64,000 bases of DNA from contig CP019636.1 in the NCBI GenBank assembly GCA_002163975.1, positions 7,443,501 through 7,507,500 of the forward strand, given 5' to 3'. Below are positions 16,775 to 25,747 of the stretch, piece by piece. The translations under genes were made by a program, and so were the position numbers. The stretch is from Nostocales cyanobacterium HT-58-2. Its GTDB lineage: Bacteria; Cyanobacteriota; Cyanobacteriia; Cyanobacteriales; Nostocaceae. Position 1 is the stretch's first letter, and each line of letters opens with the position of its first letter. Below the pieces are notes generated by a model, which did not search any database, was not told the origin of the DNA, and worked only from the letters and a program-made list of their open reading frames with translations.

Positions 16775-17622
16775 TAAGAAGTAATTAATAACTCGTAAAT
16801 CATACCTCGCTTTTTTATGTTAGAGTTGATAGAGCGTGATGCTTCTATTAAATAGATATTAAAGTTGATTTCGGTGTAAATTTTTCTAATAAATTCACAA
16901 TTTGAGTTGCATACCATAACTTTGACACCACGACTTGCCAGGCTTGCGCAAGTATCTCTCAAACGTTTTTGGTCTTTTTCATTAAAAGAATTGCGATTGT
17001 AAGCTGTGAAGTAGCTGGTGTTACTAATAGGATAATAAGGAGGGTCAAAGAAGACAAAATCATCGCTGCTTTTTGCATCCCTCACTGCTTCTGCAAAATC
17101 TGCCTGTTGAATATCAGTCCATTGCAATGCTTTGGATGCTGAGCGCAGTAAATCTTCTTGACAAATTTTAGGATTTTCGTACCTACCTAATGGCACATTG
17201 AATTTCCCTTGAGAGTTGACGCGATAAAGCCCATTAAAACAAGTTTTATTAAGATAAATAAGACGTGATGCTTGTTGTATATCAGTCTCCCCAGAGGTTG
17301 CACGTACCTTATAGTAATGCTCCTTTTTATTTTGATTGTGTTGGCGTTCATGCTCTTTGAGAAGATTGATTAACTCATCAACTCGATTTTTTACACAAAG
17401 ATAAGTAGTAATTAATTCTGAATTAATATCAGTCAAAATAGCTTTAGTTGGTTGATGGTAGTGCAAGTAGAAAAAAACAGCACCACCACCTAGAAAAGGC
17501 TCATAGTAAGTTTTGAAATCTGCAGGGAAATAGGGAATGTATTGTTGAATTAACCTACTTTTTCCCCCAGCCCATTTTAAAAATGGACGTGCTAAGTGTT
17601 GCTTGGGAATTTCACTCAACAT
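16771..17622 (-). CDS. Dam-family adenine-specific DNA methyltransferase
   Basis: 283 residues. FLKWAGGKSRL at 14-24, motif I EPFLGGGAVF at 41-50, the Dam-type block GLYRVNSQGKFNVPLG near 131-146, and the catalytic motif DPPY at 193-196 identify an N6-adenine methylase of the Dam/DpnM class, usually specific for GATC. GATC is the core of the HIP1 octamer so abundant here. It is convergent with a PD-(D/E)XK nuclease and overlaps it by 4 bp, which favours a restriction-modification role over an orphan regulatory methylase. There is a weak AT-rich upstream region and no clear operon. Confidence 0.9.
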   Translation of the reverse strand: MLSEIPKQHLARPFLKWAGGKSRLIQQYIPYFPADFKTYYEPFLGGGAVFFYLHYHQPTKAILTDINSELITTYLCVKNRVDELINLLKEHERQHNQNKKEHYYKVRATSGETDIQQASRLIYLNKTCFNGLYRVNSQGKFNVPLGRYENPKICQEDLLRSASKALQWTDIQQADFAEAVRDAKSSDDFVFFDPPYYPISNTSYFTAYNRNSFNEKDQKRLRDTCASLASRGVKVMVCNSNCEFIRKIYTEINFNIYLIEASRSINSNIKKRGMIYELLITSY

Positions 17623-17775
17623 TTAATAAAAATTTTACTGAATAGTTCAAGCTATGATAATTGATGAATTATACATTATATTAAATAAGTTCTTTGCTAA
17701 CATATAGATTACAATTAAAATAAAAAAAGTTATCAAAACAAACGTATCGTGTATAACAAGGTAGCTTAAATCTAA

Positions 17776-17982
17776 ATGTTTGACGGATTTTGGAATAACG
17801 TTCTACGTTACTGCCGCTATTTCGTGACAACACTCCTAGGTGTGTTCTTGAATGCTATTGCACCCTTGGTACCACTTTTTAAACGCCCAGTCACCTTAAT
17901 AGCTATTTTGGGCTTATTTGCAGGTACTCTCGTCTTCGTCAGTTTGACGCTGCGTGCAATGCTTGGCTTGAGTACAATTTAG
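17776..17982 (+). CDS. DUF751 (Ycf33-like) membrane protein
   Basis: 68 residues starting MFDGFWNNVLRYCRYFVTTL, with two membrane segments (about 15-33 and 39-60) and the PLFKRPVTLIAILGLF stretch typical of DUF751/Ycf33, a family of cyanobacteria and plastids. Function is unknown. It lies 86 bp before rbfA in the same direction, a frequent cyanobacterial arrangement. Confidence 0.82.
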   Translation: MFDGFWNNVLRYCRYFVTTLLGVFLNAIAPLVPLFKRPVTLIAILGLFAGTLVFVSLTLRAMLGLSTI

Positions 17983-18068
17983 ACTATGACTGTAGTGGGA
18001 GGTGTACTCCCCTAGTAAAGTCGTATTTATGTAGTATGTATTACATCCTCTGTGAGGAGGCGAATTTT

Positions 18069-18494
18069 ATGGCTACAAATCGCCGCGTTTCCCGCGTTGC
18101 TGAATTAATAAAACGGGAAGTTAGCCAAATGTTGCTCAACGGCATCAAGGATGATCGTGTGGGAACAGGAATGGTGAGTGTTACTGACGTTGATGTGTCT
18201 GGAGATTTGCAACACGCAAAAATCTACGTCAGCATCTATGGCACAGAGGAAGCCAAAGCAGAAACAATGGCTGGGTTAAAGTCGGCAACAGGTTACGTCC
18301 GCAGTGAACTCGGTGCGCGGGTGCGTTTGCGTCGCACACCGGAGGTGGTGTTTATCGAAGACCGATCTATAGAACGCGGTACTAAGGTGCTGACACTCCT
18401 AAATCAACTTAGGCATGAACGTCAGCCAGAAAGTCTGGCACAAGAAAATGAGGACACCTTCAAAGAAGAGGAAAAATCGTCTTGGGAAGATTAA
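18069..18494 (+). CDS. rbfA: Ribosome-binding factor A
   Basis: 141 residues from ATG at 18069, chosen because GAGGAGG (18054-18060) lies 8 nt upstream and MATNRRVSRVAELIKREVSQ is the normal N-terminus; the frame extends 11 codons earlier. The KH-like fold is shown by DDRVGTGMVSVTDVDVSGDL and HAKIYVSIYG, then ELGARVRLRRTPEVVFIED. RbfA binds the free 30S subunit and helps mature the 16S rRNA 5' end. An acidic C-terminal tail of about 20 residues is usual in cyanobacteria. It sits between DUF751 and a GH3 gene. Confidence 0.93.
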   Translation: MATNRRVSRVAELIKREVSQMLLNGIKDDRVGTGMVSVTDVDVSGDLQHAKIYVSIYGTEEAKAETMAGLKSATGYVRSELGARVRLRRTPEVVFIEDRSIERGTKVLTLLNQLRHERQPESLAQENEDTFKEEEKSSWED

Positions 18495-18654
18495 GTAACG
18501 TAAACAACAATTAATGAACGTAGGTCAGCCAAGCGTTTTACAGACGTGACTATGTCGCGTCTGATTAAATATGCCTAATACATAGTTCAGGAATAGGGTA
18601 GTTAAAATATACTCTCCATATTCACTTGTCCTTTTATGCCTAGTCCAAAATATC

Positions 18655-18705
18655 TGTAATAAACCTCTTGCACGAATGCAAAACCTGCCCTTATCCCCCC
18701 TGTGA
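18655..18705. repeat. Interspersed repeat (ACCTCTTGCAC type), copy 1
   Basis: The run AACCTCTTGCACGAATGCAA, continuing into AACCTGCCCTTATCCCCC, recurs at 40784-40826 with four changes. Both copies are in spacers on the plus strand. Confidence 0.75.
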
Positions 18706-18752
18706 GGGCAAATATTCATGTAAAAAGTCTAATGAGTTGACAAGCTAATGAG

Positions 18753-18781
18753 TTGACAAGGTGGGGGGTCTTGGGTATGGT
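18753..18781 (+). promoter_or_regulatory. Predicted promoter of GH3 gene
   Basis: TTGACA (18753-18758), a 17-bp spacer and TATGGT (18776-18781) fit a sigma-70-type promoter about 120 bp upstream of the GH3 start. The TTGACA lies in the second copy of a 16-bp direct repeat (CTAATGAGTTGACAAG, 18729-18760), so the -35 box is doubled. Confidence 0.4.
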
Positions 18782-18900
18782 ACAAATTCATTTCTCTACA
18801 CCTAACATAGGCACAATACTTGTTGCTTCTGTAACCTGAACCTTACCCATCAATCTCTTTTTATATAAGTCCACTGCTTGTTGTGTTGGGTTTTTCCGTT

Positions 18901-20523
18901 GTGAATGCCGTACCTTATGAACTGCTTATGCTGCCCGATATTGATAAACTCTCCCTCGCTGAACAGGTAGCCCAGATGGTAGTTGTTCGTGCCTCTGGTT
19001 TTTTATTTGATCACCAAATTCAGTATCCTGTTTGGGAACCACCAGCAGCGACACTCCAACACTGGGTGCAGGATTTGGGCGTTGGTGGAGTGATTTTACT
19101 GGGGGCTAGTGCTGGAGAATTAGCGATCAGAACACAACAATTACAAAATTGGGCGAAAATTCCTTTACTTGTTGCTGCTGATATCGAAGAAGGTGTTGGA
19201 CAGCGCTTTGGAGGAGCAACTTGGTTTGCGCCACCAATGGCACTGAGCGCTATTTTCCGCAAAGATCAAAAGCTGGGTTTGCATTATGCAGAAAAAATGG
19301 GAGCGATCACAGCAAAAGAAGCCTTAGCCATTGGCATTAACTGGGTGCTTGCTCCTGTGGTGGATGTAAACAACAATTCTGACAACCCTGTTATTAATGT
19401 TCGCGCCTTTGGCGAAACTCCTGATGAGGTTAGTCAGTTGGCTTGCGCCTTTATTTCTGGTGCAAAAACTCATCCTGTCTTGACAACAGCAAAGCATTTC
19501 CCTGGACATGGTGATACTGCTGTTGATTCTCATCTGGATTTGCCAGTCATTCCACACTCAGTCAATCGACTGGCAGAAGTGGAACTGCCACCTTTTACTG
19601 CTGCGATCGCAGCAGGTGTGGACACAGTCATGAGCGCTCACCTACTGATTCCCAGTTTGGATGCAGAACTACCAGCAACCCTATCACACAAGATATTAAC
19701 AGGGCAGTTGCGCCAAAAATTAGGATTTGAAGGATTGATTACCACAGATGCCTTAGTGATGGGTGCTATTGCCAATCGTTATGGAGCAAACGAAGCTCCT
19801 GTCATGGCAATAGAAGCAGGTGCTGATATTTTGTTAATGCCTGTTGAACCAGCAGGGGCTATCAACGCTGTGTGTACGGCGGTTGAAAGTGGTCGGCTTT
19901 CGCGATCGCGCATTCGTGAGTCTGTTGAGCGTATTTGGCAAGCAAAGAGCAAAATTTCCTGTGAATCAGTCAGCACCACAGCCTTTGTTGAGCATACAGC
20001 AGGACATGATGCTCTCAACACCGCTGCTGAGATTTTGCAGCATAGTCAAATGATTCATAACTCTCCATCAGCATTAGAGAAACTCATAAATGCAATAAAA
20101 GTTAATAATGTTCAGGAGACCGTTTTACGCAACCTAATTTTGATTGATGACGTATTTTTATGTGATTTTTTGAACAAACTTTCCCCAGCAATAACACTGC
20201 CGATAGAAATGGGCTACAAAACTCAAATTATTGATTGCCATACTCAAGACCTTAGTCACTTAGAGGCAAATTGTCCTACTTTGTTACAGATGTTTATTCG
20301 AGGAAATCCATTTCGCGGAAGTGCAGGACTGACTAGAGCAGCAGAAGACTTATTTAAGAAATTGTTAACAACTAGAAACTTACAAGCTTTTGTATTGTAC
20401 GGTAGCCCTTATGTTTTGCAGCAGTTTATACCCTTACTCCAGGCAGATATCCCAGGTGTGTTTTCCTATGGACAAATGCCAGCAGCACAAGAGCGTGCTC
20501 TACGTACCTTGTTTAGCATGTAA
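18901..20523 (+). CDS. Glycoside hydrolase family 3 protein (NagZ-like beta-N-acetylhexosaminidase)
   Basis: About 540 residues. The start is uncertain: GTG at 18901 is preferred over GTG at 18883, and ATG at 18928 is also in frame. The GH3 domain covers roughly the first 340 residues: VAADIEEGVGQRF, TTAKHFPGHGDT followed by DSHLDLP (the NagZ His-loop), and the nucleophile region GFEGLITTDALVMGAI. The remaining 200 residues form an extra C-terminal domain found in cyanobacterial homologues. NagZ-type enzymes release N-acetylglucosamine from muropeptides during peptidoglycan recycling; the exact substrate here is not certain. It follows rbfA, a conserved neighbour in cyanobacteria. Confidence 0.87.
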   Translation: MNAVPYELLMLPDIDKLSLAEQVAQMVVVRASGFLFDHQIQYPVWEPPAATLQHWVQDLGVGGVILLGASAGELAIRTQQLQNWAKIPLLVAADIEEGVGQRFGGATWFAPPMALSAIFRKDQKLGLHYAEKMGAITAKEALAIGINWVLAPVVDVNNNSDNPVINVRAFGETPDEVSQLACAFISGAKTHPVLTTAKHFPGHGDTAVDSHLDLPVIPHSVNRLAEVELPPFTAAIAAGVDTVMSAHLLIPSLDAELPATLSHKILTGQLRQKLGFEGLITTDALVMGAIANRYGANEAPVMAIEAGADILLMPVEPAGAINAVCTAVESGRLSRSRIRESVERIWQAKSKISCESVSTTAFVEHTAGHDALNTAAEILQHSQMIHNSPSALEKLINAIKVNNVQETVLRNLILIDDVFLCDFLNKLSPAITLPIEMGYKTQIIDCHTQDLSHLEANCPTLLQMFIRGNPFRGSAGLTRAAEDLFKKLLTTRNLQAFVLYGSPYVLQQFIPLLQADIPGVFSYGQMPAAQERALRTLFSM

Positions 20524-20859
20524 CTCATCTGTTTGGTAAAGACTTTTCGTCTCGCAAAACTGTGCTGAAACTAGTAACTGCCGATAAGAGACTGATACCA
20601 AGCAAGTCTCTTAACAACAATAAGCAGGATAAATCAACTCCCCTGACTTGTTTGTATGCCATACAATATAAGTAAATGTCAGGATTCGTTGATTTTTTTA
20701 ATATTTCTTCACATAATTTGAGGATGTGTAGCGTCAAAATGAAATTAGTTCCGTATATAAAACTACAAAACCCCAGCGACTAGGTTTCTATTACTATCAA
20801 TGTTCGTTCCTAACGAATTTTGGGAATACTACTTACGTGTTAAATTGTGAGCAAAAACC
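20524..20859. other. Spacer after GH3 gene
   Basis: 336 bp. I see no gene, repeat or terminator with confidence. A 70-codon minus-strand frame at 20525-20737 has no family or ribosome-binding site. Confidence 0.4.
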
Positions 20860-21096
20860 ATGAGTGTGAATACGGTGCCTTCTATCAGTTACTACTCTCT
20901 AGACGTCATACAAGATGAAGCACGCCGACTGGTGCAAAAGGGATTGGTGAGCAGACAGCAGCCAATTTATACCTTGTGCCAATATATCCCGGCTAGAGAG
21001 TGGGTATGCATTGAATGCGAACTGGAAAAGTGTGATTTTTTGCTACGCGATCGCATTGCTGATCTAATTGGTCGGGAAGAGTGGGAAAACGACTAA
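20860..21096 (+). CDS. DUF4327 family protein
   Basis: 78 residues: MSVNTVPSISYYSLDVIQDE, then RQQPIYTLCQYIPAREWVCI and LRDRIADLIGREEW, as in the short cyanobacterial DUF4327 family. Soluble, with three cysteines (two in the WVCIECELEKC stretch). Function is unknown. It is a single gene between two spacers. Length fits the family. Confidence 0.8.
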   Translation: MSVNTVPSISYYSLDVIQDEARRLVQKGLVSRQQPIYTLCQYIPAREWVCIECELEKCDFLLRDRIADLIGREEWEND

Positions 21097-21536
21097 TCAA
21101 TTTTTGATTTTGGAGTGGGAAGTTATTTTGGATGAATGGATTAGACAAAAAGACATCTCATACTTAATTACAAGGACAATCTCTGCTTTTTATGAACCTT
21201 TCCCAGTCCGAAATCTGAAATATCCCATCTTCTATTGATACAAAAGTGTTTTCTGGAAATTTTAGGCTAGATCCGCTTTGCAGCCATTCGTAGAATCCAT
21301 ATAGAAAGTGTGGTTGTATATCGCGTGTCAACAGTCTGGGGTGTGAATACCATATTTAGGCGTGTTGATTCCGGAGCAGTTCAATATTGAACTGCTCCGG
21401 TTATTTTTAGGAATTTTTGATCTAGAAAGGCAGAGGGTAGTCCCGATGAGACAAGTTTCACCGCCAGCCATGAAAATGTCTTTCTCCTACACCCCTACAC
21501 CCACTTTCAAGTCAGAAGGAATAATGTGTGAGTAAG
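21097..21536. other. Spacer with a 30-bp perfect palindrome
   Basis: 440 bp, no gene. Main content is the palindrome at 21371-21400, listed separately. C-rich dispersed repeat text (CTCCTACACCCCTACACCCA) occurs at 21484-21503. Confidence 0.5.
21371..21400. repeat. Perfect 30-bp palindrome, possible terminator
   Basis: CCGGAGCAGTTCAAT is followed directly by its exact reverse complement, so the arms have no spacer. TTATTTTT follows on the plus strand, so it could end transcription from DUF4327 275 bp upstream. The perfect symmetry could equally be a protein-binding site. Confidence 0.7.
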
Positions 21537-21884
21537 TTACCCGGCATATTCCAGATACTGGTTAATGTCTTCAAGGACTCTGGTCAGTTCAGCTTCTGTA
21601 GTCAAGCGAATAGTCGCATCTCGGATGGTTAAAAGGACTTTGGCAGCAAAGGGAGTAGGCCAGATATTGGGATTACAGAAAATTTCTAAAAACACCTCTC
21701 CGGTGTAACGATACTCCATTGGACGCTGGGGACTGGGTTTGCCACCAGGGGAGGTTTTAGCGGCAACAGCTTTGAGACTTTGCATCAATTCATTCAGCGC
21801 TGCTTTTAATTCCTGTGCTGCTTGGGGTGAAAAACTAAAGGAGACAGAACCTTCTACTAGGTTCAATGTCAGATGGTTGGACAT
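21537..21884 (-). CDS. Conserved cyanobacterial hypothetical protein
   Basis: 115 residues if started at ATG 21884 (MSNHLTLNLVEGSVSFSFSP); the frame is open 28 codons upstream, but that part is Cys/Met-rich and overlaps spacer DNA. The protein is soluble and mixed alpha/beta, with SPQAAQELKAALNELMQSLK as a likely helix and a C-terminal helix TEAELTRVLEDINQYLEYAG. I do not recognise a domain. It is divergent from the CDF transporter, 169 bp away. Confidence 0.6.
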   Translation of the reverse strand: MSNHLTLNLVEGSVSFSFSPQAAQELKAALNELMQSLKAVAAKTSPGGKPSPQRPMEYRYTGEVFLEIFCNPNIWPTPFAAKVLLTIRDATIRLTTEAELTRVLEDINQYLEYAG

Positions 21885-22053
21885 GAGTTCTTTATCAAAA
21901 CATCTTGCTACATATACCATTCTCCTTGGAATGCACCATATCAGTTCTACCTGCTCCTGGTGCTTCAACCTGAATTAGATAAGGATTTGAAACATTTTTT
22001 TGATGTTTTAAGCTTTACATTAAAAGTCATAAAACAGCATAAAAAAATACTTT

Positions 22054-22941
22054 ATGGCTCCAGACAACCGCGCCACAGTACGAAAAGTTTTAATTATTAC
22101 CCTACTGCTTAACATATTTGTAATGGTATTTAAAGCTGTAATTGGGTCGCTGACAGGTTCTCTCAGCTTACTGGCTGATGCTTTGCATAGTGTGACTGAT
22201 AGTGCGAATAACATTTTAGGATTGATTGCCAGTCGGTTTTCTTCTCCAACGCCGGATCGCGAGCATCCCTACGGGCACCTAAAATTTGAAGCAGTAGGTG
22301 CATTGGGAATTTCTGCTTTTTTGGGTATAGCCTGCTTTGAAATTCTCCAAGGGGCTGTTGAACGAATCATCAATGGTGGTAAACCTGTGAGAATATCACC
22401 ACCAGAGTTGTGGCTACTACTCATTGTATTAGGCGTGAATATTTTCGTTACCTTTTACGAACGTAGTGTGGGACAGCGGGTCAAAAGCCCAATTTTGATT
22501 GCTGACGCTAAGCACACTATGAGCGATATCTGGGTGACAATTTCTGTCATTGCTGGTTTAATTGGCGTGTCGCTGGGCTTTACGTGGCTGGATTTAGTTT
22601 TGGCTTTTCCAGTGGCTTTGTTGGTATTCTGGAGTGGCTGGACAGTTTTAAAAGACAATTTACCTTGGCTGGTTGACGAAATGGTGATTGCACCAGAAAC
22701 CATTCATGCGATCGCCCTTTGTGTTCCTGGAGTCGTCAACTGCCACGATATTGCCTCTCGCGGTATTCTTGGTCGCCAAGTCTTTATCGAAATGCATTTA
22801 ATTGTGGATGCACCTGACGTGGAAACGGCACACCGCATCACTGAGGAAGTCGAACAACAACTAGAAGAACGCTTCAGCCCAGTCAGAATTTTGATCCATG
22901 TAGAACCACCTACCTACCAGTCCAACCAAATTTCTTTCTAG
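22054..22941 (+). CDS. Cation diffusion facilitator (CDF) transporter
   Basis: 295 residues, six membrane helices followed by a cytoplasmic domain of about 85 residues. The metal-site motifs are LLADALHSVTDS (TM2) and LIADAKHTMSD (TM5), the HxxxD/DxxxD arrangement that carries Zn2+, Mn2+, Fe2+ or similar out of the cytosol by proton exchange. The C-terminal domain (VNCHDIASRGILGRQVFIEMHL) is the usual dimerising ferredoxin-like fold. Metal specificity cannot be told. Its stop overlaps the convergent response regulator by 4 bp. A second, different CDF lies at 53550-54527. Confidence 0.9.
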   Translation: MAPDNRATVRKVLIITLLLNIFVMVFKAVIGSLTGSLSLLADALHSVTDSANNILGLIASRFSSPTPDREHPYGHLKFEAVGALGISAFLGIACFEILQGAVERIINGGKPVRISPPELWLLLIVLGVNIFVTFYERSVGQRVKSPILIADAKHTMSDIWVTISVIAGLIGVSLGFTWLDLVLAFPVALLVFWSGWTVLKDNLPWLVDEMVIAPETIHAIALCVPGVVNCHDIASRGILGRQVFIEMHLIVDAPDVETAHRITEEVEQQLEERFSPVRILIHVEPPTYQSNQISF

Positions 22942-23387
22942 CCTTGACGAGAAGCAACCAAGTTGACCACAACCGCCACCAACTCCCCAGGAGCTACGGG
23001 TTTAGCAACATGAGTTTGAAAGCCAGCTTCTAAAGCACGAGCACGGTCTTCACTATCAGCATATGCCGTTAGTGCCACTGCTGGCACGCTTCCACCTGTA
23101 TCTGCACCGAGGGTACGGACCTTGCGTATAAGAGTGTAACCATCTTCCCCAGGCATACCAATATCACAAACTAAGACATGGGGTCGCAACTGGGGTAGCA
23201 GTTCTAAAGTCTCTGCTGACGATGCTACCGCCGTGACGTTGGCTCCATCTCCTTCTAGGACAGTGGAAACATAAAAACGGCTATCATCATCGTCATCCAC
23301 TACAAGGACTTGTACACCAGCTAGGGGTAGAGGAGGTTGCGTAGCATCTCCATTCGCGTCGGGGCAGATAGAGTTCTCTCTAATCAT
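22938..23387 (-). CDS. Stand-alone response regulator receiver protein
   Basis: 149 residues, a single REC domain after a 25-residue Pro/Asp-containing leader. LVVDDDDDSRF holds the acidic pocket, LVCDIGMPGEDG the phospho-acceptor Asp, ALTAYA the switch Thr, and VAKPV the conserved Lys. There is no output domain, so it likely acts by protein contacts. The domain resembles the C-terminal REC of hybrid kinases, so it might be a detached piece of one; no kinase is adjacent. It overlaps the CDF gene tail-to-tail. Confidence 0.85.
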   Translation of the reverse strand: MIRENSICPDANGDATQPPLPLAGVQVLVVDDDDDSRFYVSTVLEGDGANVTAVASSAETLELLPQLRPHVLVCDIGMPGEDGYTLIRKVRTLGADTGGSVPAVALTAYADSEDRARALEAGFQTHVAKPVAPGELVAVVVNLVASRQG

Positions 23388-23714
23388 CTTCCTTAATTAC
23401 CGTTGACGCTTCAAAGTAAAGTATGCGGTTATGGTCTTGGATGACTAGCTGCACATTGATATCTAGTGGCTATGCAAAGAAGTCACTTTTCTTTAGATAT
23501 CAACTTTTCTGTTACATTATGCTTATTTTACAACGGATTTACCTATTTTATTTTGCTAGTTATAAATTGCCATTGCACCTGATTTTTCCCTGGACAATGA
23601 CAATCCGCCTGAATTTTTTAGCCCGCATAAGCGGGCTTTTGTAGCTGCGGCAACCATCTAGTCTTCTAAACTATGGGGTCTTCATAGGTTTTTTCTTTCA
23701 ATTCTAAAACTCTA
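23388..23714. other. Spacer with an orphan plus-strand terminator
   Basis: 327 bp between two minus-strand genes. It contains a hairpin at 23620-23640 that is only terminator-like on the plus strand. A 73-codon plus-strand frame at 23423-23644 reads through the hairpin and is not credible as a gene. Confidence 0.45.
23620..23640 (+). terminator. Terminator-like hairpin with no plus-strand gene
   Basis: AGCCCGC and GCGGGCT enclose ATAA, followed by TTTT. On the minus strand the stem is followed by A, not T. No plus-strand gene ends nearby, so it may close a small RNA transcribed within 23400-23640. Confidence 0.55.
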
Positions 23715-25337
23715 CTACTCCCATTCAATGGTTCCAGGCGGCTTAGAGGTGATATCATAAACCACCCGGTTAACGCCTTTTACCTCATTTACAATCCGAT
23801 TGGAAATGGTTTCCAGGACATCGTAAGGCACGCGTGCCCAGTCAGCGGTCATACCATCTTCACTGGTCACAATTCGTAAAACAATAGGGTAAGCATAAGT
23901 CCGTTGGTCACCCATAACACCAACACTGCGAATTGGCAGTAACACAGCAAATGCTTGCCAGTAGTCGTGGTATAAACCTCGCTGGTTAATTTCTTGACGC
24001 ACAATCAAGTCAGCGTCGCGTAAAATATTTAACCTTTCAGAAGTAATTTCACCTATAATACGAATTGCTAAACCAGGTCCTGGGAAAGGATGTCGTTGCA
24101 CAATTTCTTCTGGCAAGCCAATAGAACGTCCTACTTTACGGACTTCATCCTTGAACAGTTTCCGTAATGGCTCTACCAATTTGAATCGTAGGTCTTTGGG
24201 TAATCCACCAACGTTATGATGGCTTTTGATTTTCACTGCTACCCGTTCCCCAGTTTGAGGATCAACGTTGGTATCAGCAGATTCAATAACATCTGGATAA
24301 AGTGTGCCTTGTGCCAGATAATCAAAAGGTCCAAGGCTTTTCGAGGTTTCCTCAAAAACACTTATAAATTCGTGTCCTATAATACGACGCTTTTCTTCAG
24401 GATCAGTGATGCCAGAAAGCGCAGAAAGGAAACGTTCCCTCGCATTGACGTACTCTACTGGAATATGAAACTGTTCTTGGAAAAGTTTGAGCAATCGCTC
24501 TGGCTCATACTTACGCATAAAGCCTTGGTCAATAAATACACAAGTCAACTGGTCGCCAATTGCTTTATGCAGCAAGAATGCTAACGTAGAAGAATCAACT
24601 CCGCCAGAAAGAGCCAACAGTACCCGTTTCTCGCCGACTTTGGCGCGAATCTCTCGAATGGCTTCTTCAACAAAAGCAGCAGTTGTCCAGGTAGGTTCAC
24701 ACTCGCAGATATGGTAGACAAAGTTACGGATTAAAGCTAGACCACCAATAGAATGCACGACTTCTGGATGGAACTGGACGCCGTAGAGTTTCTTCTCGTG
24801 ATGAGCAATAGCTGCACAGGGAGTATTTTCTGTGTGTGCCAGCAATTCAAACCCTTCAGGCATCTGAGTGACTGAATCTCTGTGACTCATCCACATCGTA
24901 GTACCATCTTCAACGTTGGTAAGCAGATCTGTGGGATCATCTATATATAATGACGCCTTGCCATACTCACCTCGATCAGACTTTGCGACTTCCCCGCCCA
25001 GATTTTGCACCATCAGTTGCATACCGTAGCACACACCCAGAATCGGAATTCCCATATTCCAGATTTCTGGGTCACAATGGGGAGCGCCACTGTCATAAAC
25101 TGAGTTGGGACCTCCAGAAAAGATAATCCCTTTGGGATTGAGTTGACGTAATTGTTCAGCCGTGGTGCGATAAGAAAGGACTTCAGAGTATACTTGAGTT
25201 TCACGAATTCGGCGGGCAATCAGTTCAGAGTACTGAGAACCGAAATCGAGAATCAGAATCATTTGTCGATTAAGCTGCCCCCAAGATTCGACTTTTTCAG
25301 GCGCTTGTTCTGTTAGTAGAGTCACCGCAGTATTCAT
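23715..25337 (-). CDS. guaA: GMP synthase (glutamine-hydrolysing)
   Basis: 540 residues, full length. The N-terminal class I glutamine amidotransferase domain (MILILDFGSQYSELIARRIR, nucleophile in PILGVCYGMQ, later FHPEV) supplies ammonia. The ATP-pyrophosphatase domain has the P-loop LLALSGGVDSS, and the C-terminal dimerisation domain ends in DITSKPPGTIEWE. The enzyme converts XMP to GMP in the cytosol. A 25-residue N-terminal extension before the GATase domain is common in cyanobacteria. It is a single gene between spacers. Confidence 0.97.
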   Translation of the reverse strand: MNTAVTLLTEQAPEKVESWGQLNRQMILILDFGSQYSELIARRIRETQVYSEVLSYRTTAEQLRQLNPKGIIFSGGPNSVYDSGAPHCDPEIWNMGIPILGVCYGMQLMVQNLGGEVAKSDRGEYGKASLYIDDPTDLLTNVEDGTTMWMSHRDSVTQMPEGFELLAHTENTPCAAIAHHEKKLYGVQFHPEVVHSIGGLALIRNFVYHICECEPTWTTAAFVEEAIREIRAKVGEKRVLLALSGGVDSSTLAFLLHKAIGDQLTCVFIDQGFMRKYEPERLLKLFQEQFHIPVEYVNARERFLSALSGITDPEEKRRIIGHEFISVFEETSKSLGPFDYLAQGTLYPDVIESADTNVDPQTGERVAVKIKSHHNVGGLPKDLRFKLVEPLRKLFKDEVRKVGRSIGLPEEIVQRHPFPGPGLAIRIIGEITSERLNILRDADLIVRQEINQRGLYHDYWQAFAVLLPIRSVGVMGDQRTYAYPIVLRIVTSEDGMTADWARVPYDVLETISNRIVNEVKGVNRVVYDITSKPPGTIEWE

Positions 25338-25747
25338 GACAGGGAAGATGTGAGTGTAATGAAAATTTGTCGCTCATCAGAGCAGAAACGATACTATTTC
25401 TCTGCGTCGTCAGGCTGTGATGGTAATTATGAACCTTCTCCAAACGCGATCTTGAACGCGTCTGTCTAGCCCATCATATGTGTAAATGGTATTAAGAAGA
25501 AAAACTTACTCTAGAGTGGTAAAAAATTATAGCTTGATTGTCATTTCTTAAGATTATTCATATTAACTTAACATAATTTTGCCATTGTCATACAAGCGGT
25601 TTTGCTTTTTACAACAATTTGAAGCTCGTGCTTTGAGCGGTGGCTCACCGTTATCTTACTCTAAGACGACAAAGCTAGTGGCAGGTATGTTTTGTTTCTC
25701 CACCCGTATGATTTTTCATCAACTTGCATAAGCCAGAATGATATTTT
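25338..25747. other. Spacer upstream of guaA
   Basis: 410 bp holding the guaA promoter region. Only a fragment of a GAACGCGTCTG-type dispersed repeat near 25453 was noticed; no gene or RNA. Confidence 0.45.

Noticed and set aside
24216..24584. 122-codon plus-strand gene
   Set aside because: Antisense shadow of guaA with no start signal.
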